From Deltaproteobacteria bacterium (GTDB lineage: Bacteria; Desulfobacterota; Binatia; UBA9968), in the NCBI GenBank assembly GCA_005878685.1, contig VBLN01000102.1, positions 3,150 to 18,610 on the forward strand: a stretch of DNA of 15,461 nucleotides, read 5' to 3'. The notes beneath the pieces were generated by a model. It ran no database searches. It saw only the letters and a list, made by a program, of their open reading frames with translations, and had not been told where the DNA came from. This document shows positions 7,511 to 14,542 of this stretch, piece by piece. How positions within the stretch are numbered: the first letter of the stretch is position 1; each line of letters opens with the position of its first letter. The position numbers and the translations under genes are program-made.

Positions 7511-9348
7511 GGCTTCTTGCGGCTCAAGGCCTCTTTGAGATTAATTCCGGCAATCCTGAAGGCCTCTCTCACCGAGTCGTAATCCTGATCGGTCGCCGGA
7601 ACAAACCCATCGATCTTATAAAGATCCCGCAGCATCTTCTTTCCTTCTGGCTTCTGGCTGAGTTCCAGAAAGATCTCTTCGATCCTTTTGGCCATCGCAG
7701 CATCCAGATGACTGCCGATGACAAGATTATCCGCCGGGATGGGCTCAGAATAGGCGATAGCGCGGATCTTCTTTTGCTCTTCGGGGTCTTTCAAATACTG
7801 CGTCCATGCGGCGTCGTCGCTGTTGGGAGAGTTCGCGAAGGTCGCCCCAGCATCGACCTTGCGATTCAGGACCGCCAGGACCGTGGCATCATGGCCTCCA
7901 GAATAGATGACGTTTTTGAAGTCCCTGGCGGGGTCGATGCCTTTTTCCTTGAACATCTTTATCGGAATGATATGACCCGTGGTCGACACAACATCGCTAA
8001 AGGCAAAAGTTTTGTTGCGCAGATCCTTCAGGCTCTTTATGTCGCTGTCCCTTTGGGTGATGATCGCAGCGTAATAGTAGGGAGAACCTTTACGCTGGGA
8101 TTTCAAAACAACTTTGACATTAGCTTCGCCTTTCGCGAGCACATAAGAAGCAGGGGTGAGAAAGGCGATATCGAGCTTCTTGCTGCGCAGCGCTTCGACC
8201 ACTCCAGTGTAGTCCGTCGCGACAAAGGGCTCCACCTCGATCTTGAGTTCCCGGTGCAGGATGTCGACAATCGGCTGCGCGTTACGCGCCACCTCCTGGA
8301 CATTCTCCGCTGGAACAAAGCCGACGCGGAGGGCTTGCCGTTGGCTTTCAGGCCGGCTACAGGCCACAAAGGCCATGAAGAGCCAAAGGACAAGCGCACA
8401 GCACCTGTTCATCTCCCCATAGATACTCGATGCCCTTTGACGGTGCAACTTGAGAGATCCTGAAGAGCCGAACCGGGTCGGAGACGAGGCCTCCGAGTTG
8501 CTCGACCTGTGAAGCGCGTCCTGAAGAAGCTGTTGCGCCTCTGCCTTGTGGAGGCGATCATCAGAGAACTGGACCGGCAGCTCTTCGGCGGTCTTGAGGG
8601 AATTGCGCGCAAGCTGCCAGTTTCCCATAGCGATATGGGTTTTCGCCAACTCCAAACGGTGCGAGATCACTTTTGGATTGAGAGACACCGCCTTATTCAA
8701 ATATTCCACGGACTTTTCCATGCTCCCCTTGGGGACGGAGCGCCCGAGAAAAACAGACGCCGCCACGCGGCTCATCTGGCCAATCTCCGCCATCCTCCTG
8801 TGCCAGACCCCGTAGACGTGATAAGCAAAACCGTTCTCGGGATCCAAAGCGATGGATTTTTCCACCTCGGTTTGGATCTCTCGGGAAAGATCGATCTGCT
8901 TAGAGATTGGAGAGAGCATGGCGATTTTGCCCAGGGAAGCAGCCACATAGAAATGGCCCCAAGTGTTGTCAGGATCTGCCTTAAGCGCCTTACGGGCATA
9001 GTCCTCAGCGATTTGGTATTGTTTCAACCTTTTCCCCTGCCAGTCCGGGGAGGACTCCGGGATCCCGTCACCAAAATCGATATAGACGCGGGTTATCTTT
9101 GAAAGGGCCTCGGTGTTTTGAGGATCCACTTGGAGAACCTTCAGCAGCTCGTCCAAGGCCTCCTTGGTTTTGAAGCTGGCATAAAGCTCGTCCGCCTTTT
9201 GCAGCGACTGGGAAGCGGGAGAGCCATCATTCACGCAACGAGGACACCCTACTCTGCCCACCTTGGTTGGTTTGCCCTGCGAAAAGACCGGCAACCCGGT
9301 AAGGACGACAAGACCAAAGGTCCCTAATAGAATAAAGATTTGCTGCAT
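7507..9348 (-). CDS. phnD: TPR domain protein joined in frame to PhnD-type phosphonate-binding lipoprotein
   Basis: One open frame of 613 residues with two parts. Residues 1-24 are a signal peptide (FILLGTFGLVVLTGLPVFSQ), followed by CPRC at 35-38 and TPR-like helical repeats to about 285, including ALKADPDN, IALDPENG and AVSLNPKV. A low-complexity linker (about 286-312) leads to an internal Met313 that begins a second signal peptide with a lipobox ending FVAC at Cys330. The rest is a PhnD/PtxB-like solute-binding protein: RVGFVPAENV, FSDVVSTTGHIIP and YSGGHDATVLAVLNRKVDAG. It should capture phosphonate, phosphite or phosphate-like ligands for the PhnC importer. I preferred ATG 9348 over an upstream start at 9384 because it lies 4 bp after the thioesterase stop and follows GGTGA. 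A buried lipobox is odd for a true fusion, so these may be two proteins with phnD starting at 8412. Confidence 0.75.
   Translation of the reverse strand: MQQIFILLGTFGLVVLTGLPVFSQGKPTKVGRVGCPRCVNDGSPASQSLQKADELYASFKTKEALDELLKVLQVDPQNTEALSKITRVYIDFGDGIPESSPDWQGKRLKQYQIAEDYARKALKADPDNTWGHFYVAASLGKIAMLSPISKQIDLSREIQTEVEKSIALDPENGFAYHVYGVWHRRMAEIGQMSRVAASVFLGRSVPKGSMEKSVEYLNKAVSLNPKVISHRLELAKTHIAMGNWQLARNSLKTAEELPVQFSDDRLHKAEAQQLLQDALHRSSNSEASSPTRFGSSGSLKLHRQRASSIYGEMNRCCALVLWLFMAFVACSRPESQRQALRVGFVPAENVQEVARNAQPIVDILHRELKIEVEPFVATDYTGVVEALRSKKLDIAFLTPASYVLAKGEANVKVVLKSQRKGSPYYYAAIITQRDSDIKSLKDLRNKTFAFSDVVSTTGHIIPIKMFKEKGIDPARDFKNVIYSGGHDATVLAVLNRKVDAGATFANSPNSDDAAWTQYLKDPEEQKKIRAIAYSEPIPADNLVIGSHLDAAMAKRIEEIFLELSQKPEGKKMLRDLYKIDGFVPATDQDYDSVREAFRIAGINLKEALSRKKP
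8356..8412 (-). other. phnD: Internal signal peptide and lipobox: likely separate start of PhnD
   Basis: ATG at 8412 opens a lipoprotein signal: basic N-terminus MNR, hydrophobic core ALVLWLFMAF, lipobox VAC with Ser at +2. Starting here, PhnD would have 301 residues, the usual size for phosphonate-binding proteins. GGGGAG directly abuts this ATG, which is too close for a good ribosome binding site. The ATG also overlaps a TGA (ATGA) in another frame that is open through the linker, so a single indel there would turn this into the common four-base stop/start overlap of two genes. Confidence 0.55.
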
Positions 9349-9352
9349 GACT

Positions 9353-9715
9353 TCACCGGATCGGAGTCGCCTTTCCGTTTTCATCGATCGACACGTAAAC
9401 CACCTCCGCCTCAGTCACTCTTACCCGGAGCCCGGGCTCGCTAAAGCGCTCTGCCTCCACCTCCACGCGAACGGCCAGGGAAGTTTTCCCCTCGCGGACC
9501 ACCGCGGTATAGAAACTCACGACATCACCGATGTAGACAGGCGCGATAAACTCAACCTCGTGCATCGCCTTCGTGACAAAATTCTTGGGCGCATGTTGGC
9601 GGGCGGCAACGGCGCCAGCCAAGTCAATATGGCTTAGGATCACTCCCCCGAAGATCGTTCCCCGCGCGTTCGTATCTCTGGGAAGCATGGTCACTCTGAG
9701 GCTCAGCTCTCTCAT
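9353..9715 (-). CDS. YciA-like hotdog-fold acyl-CoA thioesterase
   Basis: 120-residue single-hotdog protein predicted to hydrolyse acyl-CoA to free acid and CoA in the cytoplasm, probably as an oligomer. The family motif is clear: DTNARGTIFGG (14-24) followed by SHIDLAGA, where Asp31 matches the catalytic Asp of YciA/ACOT-type enzymes. The later HEVEFIAPVYIGDVVSFY block is also typical. I chose ATG 9715 because the protein then aligns with the YciA N-terminus; the frame extends upstream to a TTG at 9754 without a better ribosome binding site. It lies 71 nt after ilvE and 4 nt before the TPR-PhnD ORF, so it is likely in one operon with them. A role in branched-chain acyl-CoA turnover next to ilvE is only a guess. 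Confidence 0.88.
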   Translation of the reverse strand: MRELSLRVTMLPRDTNARGTIFGGVILSHIDLAGAVAARQHAPKNFVTKAMHEVEFIAPVYIGDVVSFYTAVVREGKTSLAVRVEVEAERFSEPGLRVRVTEAEVVYVSIDENGKATPIR

Positions 9716-9786
9716 GATCTTAATCCAGAGATGGTTGGCCAAGTCTTCGAGCAAGTAGGAGCGGGATTAGGCCGGATGGCAAAAGC

Positions 9787-10704
9787 CTACAGACAAGCGA
9801 GCCAGCGCTCGTACTTCTTATCTTTTCCTTTGATGATGTTGAAGAATGTTTGCTGGAGATCCGAGGTCACCGCGCCCGGGCAGCTCGCGCCGATCTTTCG
9901 GTTGTCCACCTCGCGAATCGGAGTCACTTCGGCGGCCGTGCCGGTAAAGAAGGCCTCGTCCGCCGTGTAAAGTTCATCCCGGGTAAAGCGCTCCTCCAGA
10001 ACATCATACCCTTTGTCGCGCGCAATGATTAGCACCGATTCCCTAGTAATGCCCGGTAAGATCGAGGTGAACGGAGTCGTCTTCACCCGCCGCTGGCGCA
10101 CGATAAAGATATTTTCCCCGCTCGCCTCGGCCACATATCCTTCGGCGTCCAACATGATCGCCTCATCGTACCCCGCTTTCTTGACCTCGTTTTTAGCTAA
10201 GACCGAGTTGACATAATTTCCCGATACCTTGCTCTTGGTCATCATCACGTTGACGTGATGGCGTGTATAAGAGGAGACTTTGGCGCGAATCCCATTCTTG
10301 ATCCCATCGTCGCCCAAATAGGCCCCCCACGGCCAGGCGGCGACAATCACGTGAAGCGGGTTATCCGGCGCATAAAGACCCATCTCTCCATATCCAAGAA
10401 ACGCCAGCGGCCGGATGTAGCATTCTTTGAGTCCGTTGACCCTGATGACGTCCAAAATGGCCTTCTTGACCTGGTCAGGCGCGTAGGGAAGCGGGATTCC
10501 CAGTATGTGACCGGAATCGAAGAATCTGCGGACATGTTCATCGAGACGAAAAACGGCAGAGCGACCGTCCTCCAGAGCGTAGCAGCGGATCCCTTCGAAA
10601 TATCCGGTCCCATAGTGAAGGCAATGGGTTAAGACGTGGACCTTGGCCTCGTCCCAAGGAACCATCTCACCATCAAACCAGATCTTCTTACCCTTCGGTG
10701 ACAT
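9787..10704 (-). CDS. ilvE: Branched-chain amino acid aminotransferase
   Basis: 305-residue class IV PLP aminotransferase that interconverts Leu, Ile and Val with their 2-oxo acids, using 2-oxoglutarate/glutamate. Visible hallmarks are HYGTGYFEGIR near residue 30, the PLP-binding Lys159 in SKVSGNYVNSVLAKNE, EASGENIF, PGITRESVL and FFTGTAAEVTPI. Length and order match IlvE closely; D-amino-acid transaminase and 4-amino-4-deoxychorismate lyase are less likely given FEGIR and GTAAEVTP. I chose ATG 10704; a TTG directly upstream (10707) is also possible. It begins the lower operon, behind its own promoter and after the HU terminator. Confidence 0.95.
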   Translation of the reverse strand: MSPKGKKIWFDGEMVPWDEAKVHVLTHCLHYGTGYFEGIRCYALEDGRSAVFRLDEHVRRFFDSGHILGIPLPYAPDQVKKAILDVIRVNGLKECYIRPLAFLGYGEMGLYAPDNPLHVIVAAWPWGAYLGDDGIKNGIRAKVSSYTRHHVNVMMTKSKVSGNYVNSVLAKNEVKKAGYDEAIMLDAEGYVAEASGENIFIVRQRRVKTTPFTSILPGITRESVLIIARDKGYDVLEERFTRDELYTADEAFFTGTAAEVTPIREVDNRKIGASCPGAVTSDLQQTFFNIIKGKDKKYERWLACL

Positions 10705-10719
10705 CAACTACTCTAGATT

Positions 10720-10745
10720 AAAAAATAGCCGCTCTTTTGGCGACT
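10720..10745 (-). terminator. Possible second hairpin with U-tract in the ilvE leader
   Basis: On the minus strand, AGTCGC (10745-10740) can pair with GCGGCT (10732-10727) through 6 bp including one G-U, with a 7-nt loop and then ATTTTTT. It could be a back-up terminator for HU transcripts. It falls almost at the predicted ilvE transcript start, too close for ordinary attenuation, so its role is uncertain. Confidence 0.35.
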
Positions 10746-10749
10746 GCTT

Positions 10750-10778
10750 ATTTTATGTTTCTACGTGCCCATCATCAA
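10750..10778 (-). promoter_or_regulatory. ilvE: Sigma70-like promoter for the ilvE operon
   Basis: On the minus strand, TTGATG (10778-10773) and TAAAAT (10755-10750) are separated by 17 bp; the -10 matches 5 of 6 positions and the -35 matches 4 of 6. It lies directly after the HU terminator, as expected for the start of a new transcription unit. Confidence 0.55.
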
Positions 10779-10783
10779 GGGCC

Positions 10784-10818
10784 AAATAAAAAAGGCCACC
10801 ACGCTAGACGTGATGGCC
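10784..10818 (-). terminator. Strong intrinsic terminator after the HU gene
   Basis: On the minus strand a 10-bp stem, GGCCATCACG paired with CGTGGTGGCC (one T-G wobble), encloses the 5-nt loop TCTAG and is followed by TTTTTTATTT. It begins 22 nt after the HU stop codon and separates the housekeeping block from the ilvE operon. Confidence 0.88.
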
Positions 10819-10840
10819 CAGAAAAAGGTCCCCCCTGGGT

Positions 10841-11110
10841 CTAGAGTCCTTTCTTGAGGTCTGGAGCAGGCTTGAAACCAACCGTCCGACTCGCCTTGAT
10901 CATGATATCCGCGCCTGTCTGAGGATTTCTCCCTTTTCTGGCCTTGCGTGAGCGTACAGTAAAAGTGCCGAAACCGGGCACCAGAAATCGTTTCTCTTTT
11001 TTGATCGCTCGAGCGAGAGTTTCAAAAGTTGCATCCATGACTTCCCCGGCTACTTTCTTATTGACTTTTGCTCCTTTAGCCACCGCATTGATGAGATCAC
11101 TCTTCGTCAT
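10841..11110 (-). CDS. HU/IHF-family histone-like DNA-binding protein
   Basis: 89-residue nucleoid protein that binds and bends DNA as a dimer. The N-terminus MTKSDLINAVA, the central VPGFGTFTVRSRKARKGRNPQTG and the C-terminal GFKPAPDLKKGL are diagnostic. RNPQTG (61-66) is the tip of the DNA-binding arm, with Pro63 as the intercalating residue. Length is normal for HU. Sequence alone does not separate HU from an IHF subunit, but VGFKPAPDLKK favours HU. It is probably a single-gene unit with its own promoter, an excellent ribosome binding site and a strong terminator, which suits high expression. Confidence 0.95.
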   Translation of the reverse strand: MTKSDLINAVAKGAKVNKKVAGEVMDATFETLARAIKKEKRFLVPGFGTFTVRSRKARKGRNPQTGADIMIKASRTVGFKPAPDLKKGL

Positions 11111-11117
11111 GATCCTT

Positions 11118-11125
11118 CACCTCCT
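11118..11125 (-). promoter_or_regulatory. Strong ribosome binding site of the HU gene
   Basis: AGGAGGTG lies 7 nt upstream of the HU ATG on the minus strand. It is the best Shine-Dalgarno match in the window and fixes the HU start. Confidence 0.85.
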
Positions 11126-11179
11126 CTATAGATTTTTGCCGAGACTTTTAGAGACCCGTCCCTACTTCCAAACCGCGTC

Positions 11180-11208
11180 ATAATTCCGAATTCAGACGAA
11201 AATGTCAA
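11180..11208 (-). promoter_or_regulatory. Probable sigma70-like promoter of the HU gene
   Basis: On the minus strand, a perfect TTGACA (11208-11203) is followed after 17 bp by AATTAT (11185-11180; 4 of 6 matches to the -10 consensus). It lies in the 140-bp gap after the phosphatase gene, leaving a leader of about 60 nt. Confidence 0.55.
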
Positions 11209-11250
11209 TAGGAAAATTGCGCACGTGTGTTGGGATTCGCGAGATCGAAA

Positions 11251-12216
11251 TCAATTACGCCGCGTAGTCAATCTCTCATGAACGAGTCCGTATCGGATGC
11301 CCTGATCGCTCACGATTACCTGTTCCGTGGCAAAGAAAGCCATCACCCTGTCTATCAAGAGAGCTCCGGCGAGAATCACATCGGCTCGCTTCGGCTCCAA
11401 ACCGGGGATTTCCATCCGCTCGGCGACCGTCTTGGCCTTAAAGAGAGAGATCTGCCGCTGCACCTCCGCGCGATTGAGACGAGACCCATGAACTTCGCTA
11501 TGGGAATAGTGCTTGAGCCGTTTTTCTATTGCAGCCAGAGTCGTGAATGTTCCTGCGATGCCGACAACGGTCGGGGAAGGCTTCTCCGAGCACCAGGAGG
11601 TGAGCGATGATTTGAGCTCTTCATCGATAGCCGTAAGAAGTCGCGCAACTTCTTCTTGCCGTACCGGATCCGAGAGGAGAAACCGCTCTGTGAGCCTTAC
11701 AGAACCGAGATCCAGGCTTGCCGAACGGTATAGCTCTCCCTCCCTACCCCAGATCAATTCGGTACTTCCTCCCCCTATATCCACTACCAAAATGTCTCTG
11801 GCTTCGAGGCGAAGCCCACGCTGAACCGCCAGATAGCAATAGTGAGCTTCCTCTTGACCCGAAAGAATGCGAAGCTCCAAACCAAGCTCCCGCTTAAGAC
11901 GGTCCTTGAAAGTTTCTGCGTTGCGGGCGTCCCTAAGGGCGCTGGTTCCTACGGCGGCGATTTCACTGACGCCTAGATCCTCACATCTCTCAAGATAGCC
12001 TTTCAGAACCGCGATGCTTCGCTCCTCACCCTTCGGACCAATCCGACGGCTGCGATCCACCCCCTCTCCGAGGCGAGTGATCTCAGCCAAATCTTCCAAA
12101 ACCTTGAAGGCTCCGTTTTGTGGAATCTCTGTTACGAGGAGGAGAATCGTATTTGTGCCGATATCGATGGCAGCAAATCGCCTTGGGCTGGCCTTTGCTC
12201 GTTTTCTATTGCGCAA
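11251..12216 (-). CDS. Ppx/GppA family exopolyphosphatase / pppGpp phosphatase
   Basis: 321-residue phosphatase of the actin-like ATPase superfamily that removes terminal phosphate from polyphosphate and/or pppGpp in the cytoplasm. Visible motifs are the phosphate-1 loop AAIDIGTNTILLLV (15-28), ATSALRDA-like GTSALRDARN (90-99), LSGQEEAHYCY (118-128) with the likely catalytic Glu, and phosphate-2 VVDIGGGSTELIWG (144-157). The length matches the short two-domain form without the C-terminal HD-like extension of E. coli Ppx. The only reasonable start is TTG 12216, which overlaps the last 11 bp of topA. AAGGAG lies 19 nt upstream of it, but 7 nt before an in-frame ATA, so the start is not certain. 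Polyphosphatase and pppGpp hydrolase activities cannot be told apart here. Confidence 0.9.
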   Translation of the reverse strand: MRNRKRAKASPRRFAAIDIGTNTILLLVTEIPQNGAFKVLEDLAEITRLGEGVDRSRRIGPKGEERSIAVLKGYLERCEDLGVSEIAAVGTSALRDARNAETFKDRLKRELGLELRILSGQEEAHYCYLAVQRGLRLEARDILVVDIGGGSTELIWGREGELYRSASLDLGSVRLTERFLLSDPVRQEEVARLLTAIDEELKSSLTSWCSEKPSPTVVGIAGTFTTLAAIEKRLKHYSHSEVHGSRLNRAEVQRQISLFKAKTVAERMEIPGLEPKRADVILAGALLIDRVMAFFATEQVIVSDQGIRYGLVHERLTTRRN

Positions 12217-14479
12217 GCTGGACTTTATAGCCGCACTCCTTTTTACGGCAGTACCGCACCCGGCCGGAGCGCTTGGTTACTTTCTCGACGAGAACGGGCT
12301 CCCCGCATTGAGGACATTTCTCCGCCACAGGACGATCCCACGTGGCGAATTTGCAATCGGGGTAACGGCTGCACCCATAAAAAATCTTGCCGCGGCGGGA
12401 CTTCCTCTCCTGCAGATTGCCTTCCTGACATTCGGGACAGCGGACGCCCAGATCCACCGGCTTTTCGAGCGAGCGCATGTTTTTACATTCCGGATAGCCG
12501 GTGCAGCCCAAGAAGCGGCCATATTTCCCCCAGCGGATCTGCATCGGCCGGCCGCACTGCTCACACGTCTCATCCACCTCGACTTCTTCAACGACCTGCA
12601 CATCGCCGTTCGGTCCCCGGGTGAAATTCTTTGTGTTCTTACATTCGGGATAGCGCGGGCAGGCAAGAAATTGTCCATTGCGTCCCCATTTCACAACCAT
12701 CATAGCGCCACACTTCTCGCAGGGAATGTCGGTCGGAACCTCCTCGCGTTTCACATCCCTCATCTCGGCCTCGGCCTTCTTAAGATCGCGCGAGAATGAG
12801 GCGTAAAAACGCTTCATCGCTTTCTGCCAGTCCTCTTTTCCCTCCTCAACCTTGTCCAACACATTTTCCATCCCGGCAGTAAACTCGACATTGAGGATGT
12901 CGGGGAAGGAACCGACCAAAAGATCCGTGACGAGAAATCCCAGCTCCGTTGGCATGAGGTGCCTCTTCTCATCGGCGGCCACGTATTCCCGCTCCACAAT
13001 GTTGGACATAATCTGGGCATAGGTGGACGGGCGCCCGATCCCGTTCTCGTCGAGCTCTTTGATGAGCGTCGCCTGGCTGTAGCGTGGAGGGGGTTGGGTG
13101 AAATGCTGCCGCGGCTCGAGGCCGAGGAGCCTAAGGACTTCGCCCGCCTCGAGTTCCGGAAGGCTGGTCTCTTTTTCCTCATCCTCTTCATCTTGTCCTT
13201 CGATGTAGATCCTCATGAAGCCGTCAAACTTCAGCTGCTGCCCCGTGGCACGAAAAAGCGCTTCTCCCACGCGGATATCAAAAGCGGTTTGATCGAACAG
13301 GGCGGGCGTCATCTGGCTCGCCACAAACCGATCCCAAATCAGGGAATAGAGCGCAAAGGCATCGCGCCGCAGATACTTTCGGACCCTCTCCGGCGCGTAG
13401 CTCAGCGACGTAGGTCGGATCGCCTCGTGCGCATCTTGCGCCCCTTTCTTGGAGCGATAGACTACCGGCTTCTCGGGAAGGTACTTGTCCCCGTACTGCC
13501 CTTGAATAAAACGGCGAGCCTCTTGTAGTGCCTCGGCGGAGATTCGCGTCGAGTCGGTCCGCATGTAAGTGATCAAGCCGACCGCCCCCTCAGGTCCGAG
13601 CTCGACTCCCTCGTAGAGTCTCTGAGCCACCTGCATCGTATGTCGTGGTTGAAACCCAAGCTTCCGGGCCGCCTCCTGCTGGAGCTTGCTGGTAACGAAA
13701 GGCGGGGTCGGAAAGCGGCGCCGTTCCTTCTTTTCGACCTCAGTGATCGACCATGGAAGTCCTTCCAACGAGCGCGTGATCCCGCGGACCATCTCTTCGT
13801 TTTCGATCCGGAACTCTTTGTTGTCGATCTTTTCTCCCTGCCACTGCACCAACCGGCCCTCAAACGAAGGCCCTACTCTCCCTTCTAACAAAGCAGTGAG
13901 GGACCAATACTCCTGCGGGACGAAGGCGCGAATCTCCTTCTCTCTCTCGCATACCAGGCGCACCGCGACGGATTGCACGCGTCCAGCGCTCAAGCCCCGG
14001 CGCACCTTCTTCCACAAGATGGGGCTGATCTGATAGCCGACGAGCCGATCCAAGATACGGCGGGCGACCTGGGCCTCAAATTTTTTCCGATCCAGCTTGT
14101 GCGGATGAGCGATCGCTTCTTGGACCGCCTTGCGCGTGATCTCATTGATCAACACGCGGTGGAACCGGCCATGGTCCTTGCCGATCAGATCCGCGACGTG
14201 CCAGGCGATCGCTTCTCCTTCGCGGTCGGGGTCAGACGCCAGGTAGATATTTTCCTTTCCCTTGGCCGCCTTCTTGATCTCGTCCACGACCTTCTTCTTA
14301 GCTTGGATCATGCGAAAGTCGGGAACAAATCCCTTTTTGATGTCTACTCCCAACTTGCTTTTAGGGAGATCCACAATATGACCCACAGATGCCTTTACCT
14401 GAAATTCTCGACCCAGGTACTTCTCCAGCGTTCTAGCCTTTGCCGGGGACTCAACAATAACCAAATTTTTTGCTGCCAT
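12206..14479 (-). CDS. topA: DNA topoisomerase I
   Basis: 757-residue type IA topoisomerase that relaxes negative supercoils. The Toprim domain starts at NLVIVESPAKA with Glu10, and DPDREGE (83-89) supplies the metal-binding acidic residues. LSAGRVQSVAVRLV (163-176) and the catalytic Tyr305 in GLITYMRTDSTR are intact, as is ELDENGIGRPSTYA further on. The C-terminal 160 residues hold four zinc-ribbon units with paired cysteines: CEKCG...CPRYPEC, CEQCG...CTGYPEC, CPECQ...CSRYPDC and CPQCG...CRKKEC. ATG 14479 is the natural start, since MAAKNLVIVESP matches the family; the Shine-Dalgarno is weak. It follows dprA by 63 bp, and its stop overlaps the start of the Ppx gene, so the two are translationally linked. 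Confidence 0.97.
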   Translation of the reverse strand: MAAKNLVIVESPAKARTLEKYLGREFQVKASVGHIVDLPKSKLGVDIKKGFVPDFRMIQAKKKVVDEIKKAAKGKENIYLASDPDREGEAIAWHVADLIGKDHGRFHRVLINEITRKAVQEAIAHPHKLDRKKFEAQVARRILDRLVGYQISPILWKKVRRGLSAGRVQSVAVRLVCEREKEIRAFVPQEYWSLTALLEGRVGPSFEGRLVQWQGEKIDNKEFRIENEEMVRGITRSLEGLPWSITEVEKKERRRFPTPPFVTSKLQQEAARKLGFQPRHTMQVAQRLYEGVELGPEGAVGLITYMRTDSTRISAEALQEARRFIQGQYGDKYLPEKPVVYRSKKGAQDAHEAIRPTSLSYAPERVRKYLRRDAFALYSLIWDRFVASQMTPALFDQTAFDIRVGEALFRATGQQLKFDGFMRIYIEGQDEEDEEKETSLPELEAGEVLRLLGLEPRQHFTQPPPRYSQATLIKELDENGIGRPSTYAQIMSNIVEREYVAADEKRHLMPTELGFLVTDLLVGSFPDILNVEFTAGMENVLDKVEEGKEDWQKAMKRFYASFSRDLKKAEAEMRDVKREEVPTDIPCEKCGAMMVVKWGRNGQFLACPRYPECKNTKNFTRGPNGDVQVVEEVEVDETCEQCGRPMQIRWGKYGRFLGCTGYPECKNMRSLEKPVDLGVRCPECQEGNLQERKSRRGKIFYGCSRYPDCKFATWDRPVAEKCPQCGEPVLVEKVTKRSGRVRYCRKKECGYKVQLAQ

Positions 14480-14484
14480 AACTT

Positions 14485-14526
14485 AAAGCTCAAATTTTAG
14501 ATCTCAGATCTCATATCTGAAATCTG
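14485..14526 (-). repeat. Degenerate 7-bp tandem repeat between dprA and topA
   Basis: Six consecutive heptads can be read on the plus strand: aaagctc, aaatttt, agatctc, agatctc, atatctg, aaatctg. Two units are identical and the rest share a loose (a)(g/a)atctc pattern. They fill most of the 63-bp spacer and end 5 bp before the topA start. The two identical units each contain the palindrome AGATCT. Confidence 0.5.
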
Positions 14527-14542
14527 GAATCGTACGTGAACC

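Noticed and set aside
5724..7582. Long plus-strand open frames of 341 and 279 codons opposite the CHAT pseudogene and phnC
   Set aside because: They lie antisense to well-supported genes, show no recognisable domain, and are expected by chance opposite GC-rich coding sequence.
7708..8463. A 251-codon plus-strand frame opposite phnD, and similar ones opposite topA
   Set aside because: Antisense to clear family matches; no ribosome binding site or domain supports them.
14496..14536. A sigma70 promoter for topA (TTCACG, 17 bp, GATATG)
   Set aside because: The -10 match is poor, and the overlap with the heptad repeat makes a chance match likely.
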